14,591 nt of DNA, from positions 1 to 14,591 of the forward strand of contig URRX01000018.1 of NCBI GenBank assembly GCA_900550345.1, in the 5' to 3' direction. The notes under the pieces are model-generated. The model was given only the letters and a program-made list of their open reading frames with translations. It was not told where the DNA came from and did not search any database. Source of the stretch: an uncultured Anaerococcus sp. (GTDB lineage Bacteria > Bacillota > Clostridia > Tissierellales > Peptoniphilaceae). Shown here piece by piece: positions 14,042 to 14,591 of this stretch (its first letter is position 1; every line of letters begins with the position of its first letter). The position numbers and the translations under genes were made by a program.

Positions 14042-14114
14042 GGCACGCCAAAGAGGGATCGAACCCCTATCTTAAGCTTCGGACACTTTTGTTTTACCAT
14101 TAAACTATTGGCGC
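14041..14114 (-). tRNA. tRNA-Arg (anticodon CCG)
   Basis: Read on the minus strand, a full cloverleaf: acceptor GCGCCAA/TTGGCGT, D arm GTTT/AAAC with loop AATGGTA, anticodon loop GTCCGAA (CCG at 14082-14080), T arm AGGGG/CCTCT with TTCGATC loop, discriminator G, and encoded CCA at 14043-14041. It reads CGG, a codon expected to be rare in an AT-rich genome. The anticodon stem has an A27-A43 mismatch at its base and a T-G pair at its top. The first ten bases overlap the end of the upstream phosphoesterase gene. No separate tRNA promoter was recognised. Confidence 0.93.
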
Positions 14115-14591
14115 TTGATAGTGATGTTGGAAAATTGTATCCTATTTAAAAATCTTAAATCCATAAGGGTGTTTCCAAGTCCTGAATCTATATATATTTG
14201 TGCATTTTTATATTTAAATAATCCCTTATCATATTTTGGAAAATATCCTTCTCCAGGTGCTAGTAAAGCTCCTATTATTGGAAATCTAACTTGTCCTCCA
14301 TGGGTATGACCTGAAAAAATTATATCCATATTATCACAAAGATTTTCTCTAGCATTTTTAGAAAAATGACTTAAAATAATATTTAAATTTTTATCATTAG
14401 TATTGTAGTTTTCAAATGAATAATTATGATAAGAAAGTCCATAAATATAAATTTTTTCTTTTCTTATTTCTATATATTCTCCATCATTTTTCAAATATTT
14501 TATTCCCAATTTCTCAATTTCTTTTATAAATTCATCAAGCATTGGGCCTGCTTCTTCATGATTTCCTGTAATATAATAAGTTTTTATCCCT
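14105..14591 (-). CDS. Metallophosphoesterase, YaeI/YkuE type (partial, N-terminus beyond right edge)
   Basis: The minus-strand frame is open from the right edge to the TAG at 14107-14105. The first visible residues are GIKTYYITGNHEEAGP, giving the GNHE metal motif, so the methionine at 14542 is internal and not the start. Then follow LSHFSKN, the strong SGHTHGGQVRFPIIG, and the C-terminal DSGLGNTLMDLRFLNR block typical of YaeI/YkuE phosphodiesterases. The two-metal site would need the N-terminal D-x-H and GDxxD motifs, which are off the window. About 162 residues are visible of a usual 260-290. Relatives have lipid-A-type or phospholipid pyrophosphatase activity; the substrate here is unknown. 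Its last three codons and stop lie inside the tRNA-Arg gene on the same strand. Confidence 0.9.
   Translation of the reverse strand, partial: GIKTYYITGNHEEAGPMLDEFIKEIEKLGIKYLKNDGEYIEIRKEKIYIYGLSYHNYSFENYNTNDKNLNIILSHFSKNARENLCDNMDIIFSGHTHGGQVRFPIIGALLAPGEGYFPKYDKGLFKYKNAQIYIDSGLGNTLMDLRFLNRIQFSNITIKRQ

Noticed and set aside
1..14591. CRISPR arrays, insertion sequences, phage or toxin-antitoxin genes
   Set aside because: No regularly spaced repeats, transposase or integrase-like frames or paired small genes were seen; the only direct repeats are the coding ones in znuA.

Overview
This is a strongly AT-rich, densely packed bacterial window. Its Shine-Dalgarno sites, extended -10 and TTGACA/TATAAT promoters, lipoprotein signal and clostridial-type PurC and PurN sequences point to an anaerobic low-GC Firmicute. 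A fermentative Clostridia/Tissierellia-type coccus is my best guess. Genus is not determinable from the sequence alone, and I see no mobile element, phage gene or CRISPR array.

Layout, left to right. (1) 1-1720, minus: sbcD (cut by the left edge) behind yaaA, served by an extended -10 promoter. (2) 1735-4443, minus: a znuA-znuC-znuB zinc uptake operon with a very His/Asp-rich binding lipoprotein. It is divergent from a Fur-family regulator (probably Zur, plus strand, TTG start) across a short spacer holding a perfect 17-bp palindrome that is the likely operator. (3) 4900-7103, minus: a bidirectional terminator, then a DAACS-type glutamate/dicarboxylate symporter that overlaps an upstream RmlD-like NAD(P)-dependent reductase. 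(4) 7172-12734, minus: a purine operon purC-purE-purF-purM-purN-purD, driven by a consensus promoter and a ykkC-family (most likely PRPP) riboswitch with an overlapping terminator. (5) 12775-14041, plus: a DUF4230 membrane-anchored protein and a nucleoside 2-deoxyribosyltransferase, each closed by a strong terminator. (6) 14041-14591, minus: tRNA-Arg(CCG), overlapping the 3' end of a YaeI/YkuE-type metallophosphoesterase that runs off the right edge.

The main oddity is PurF. Its phosphoribosyltransferase half is intact, but the N-terminal glutaminase half has lost the catalytic Cys (Ser instead), the RYST and HNGN motifs, and a segment of about 30 residues containing the usual SDTE motif. Two of the usual four Fe-S cysteines are also missing. 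This looks like a PurF that may use free ammonia, or another ammonia donor, instead of glutamine. It sits in an operon controlled by a switch that probably senses PurF's other substrate, PRPP.

The operon lacks purH, purL/Q/S, purB and purK, so the pathway is either completed elsewhere or incomplete. Other points of interest are the CDS/tRNA overlap, tandem 30-bp repeats in znuA, and a habit of placing stop codons inside terminator stems.
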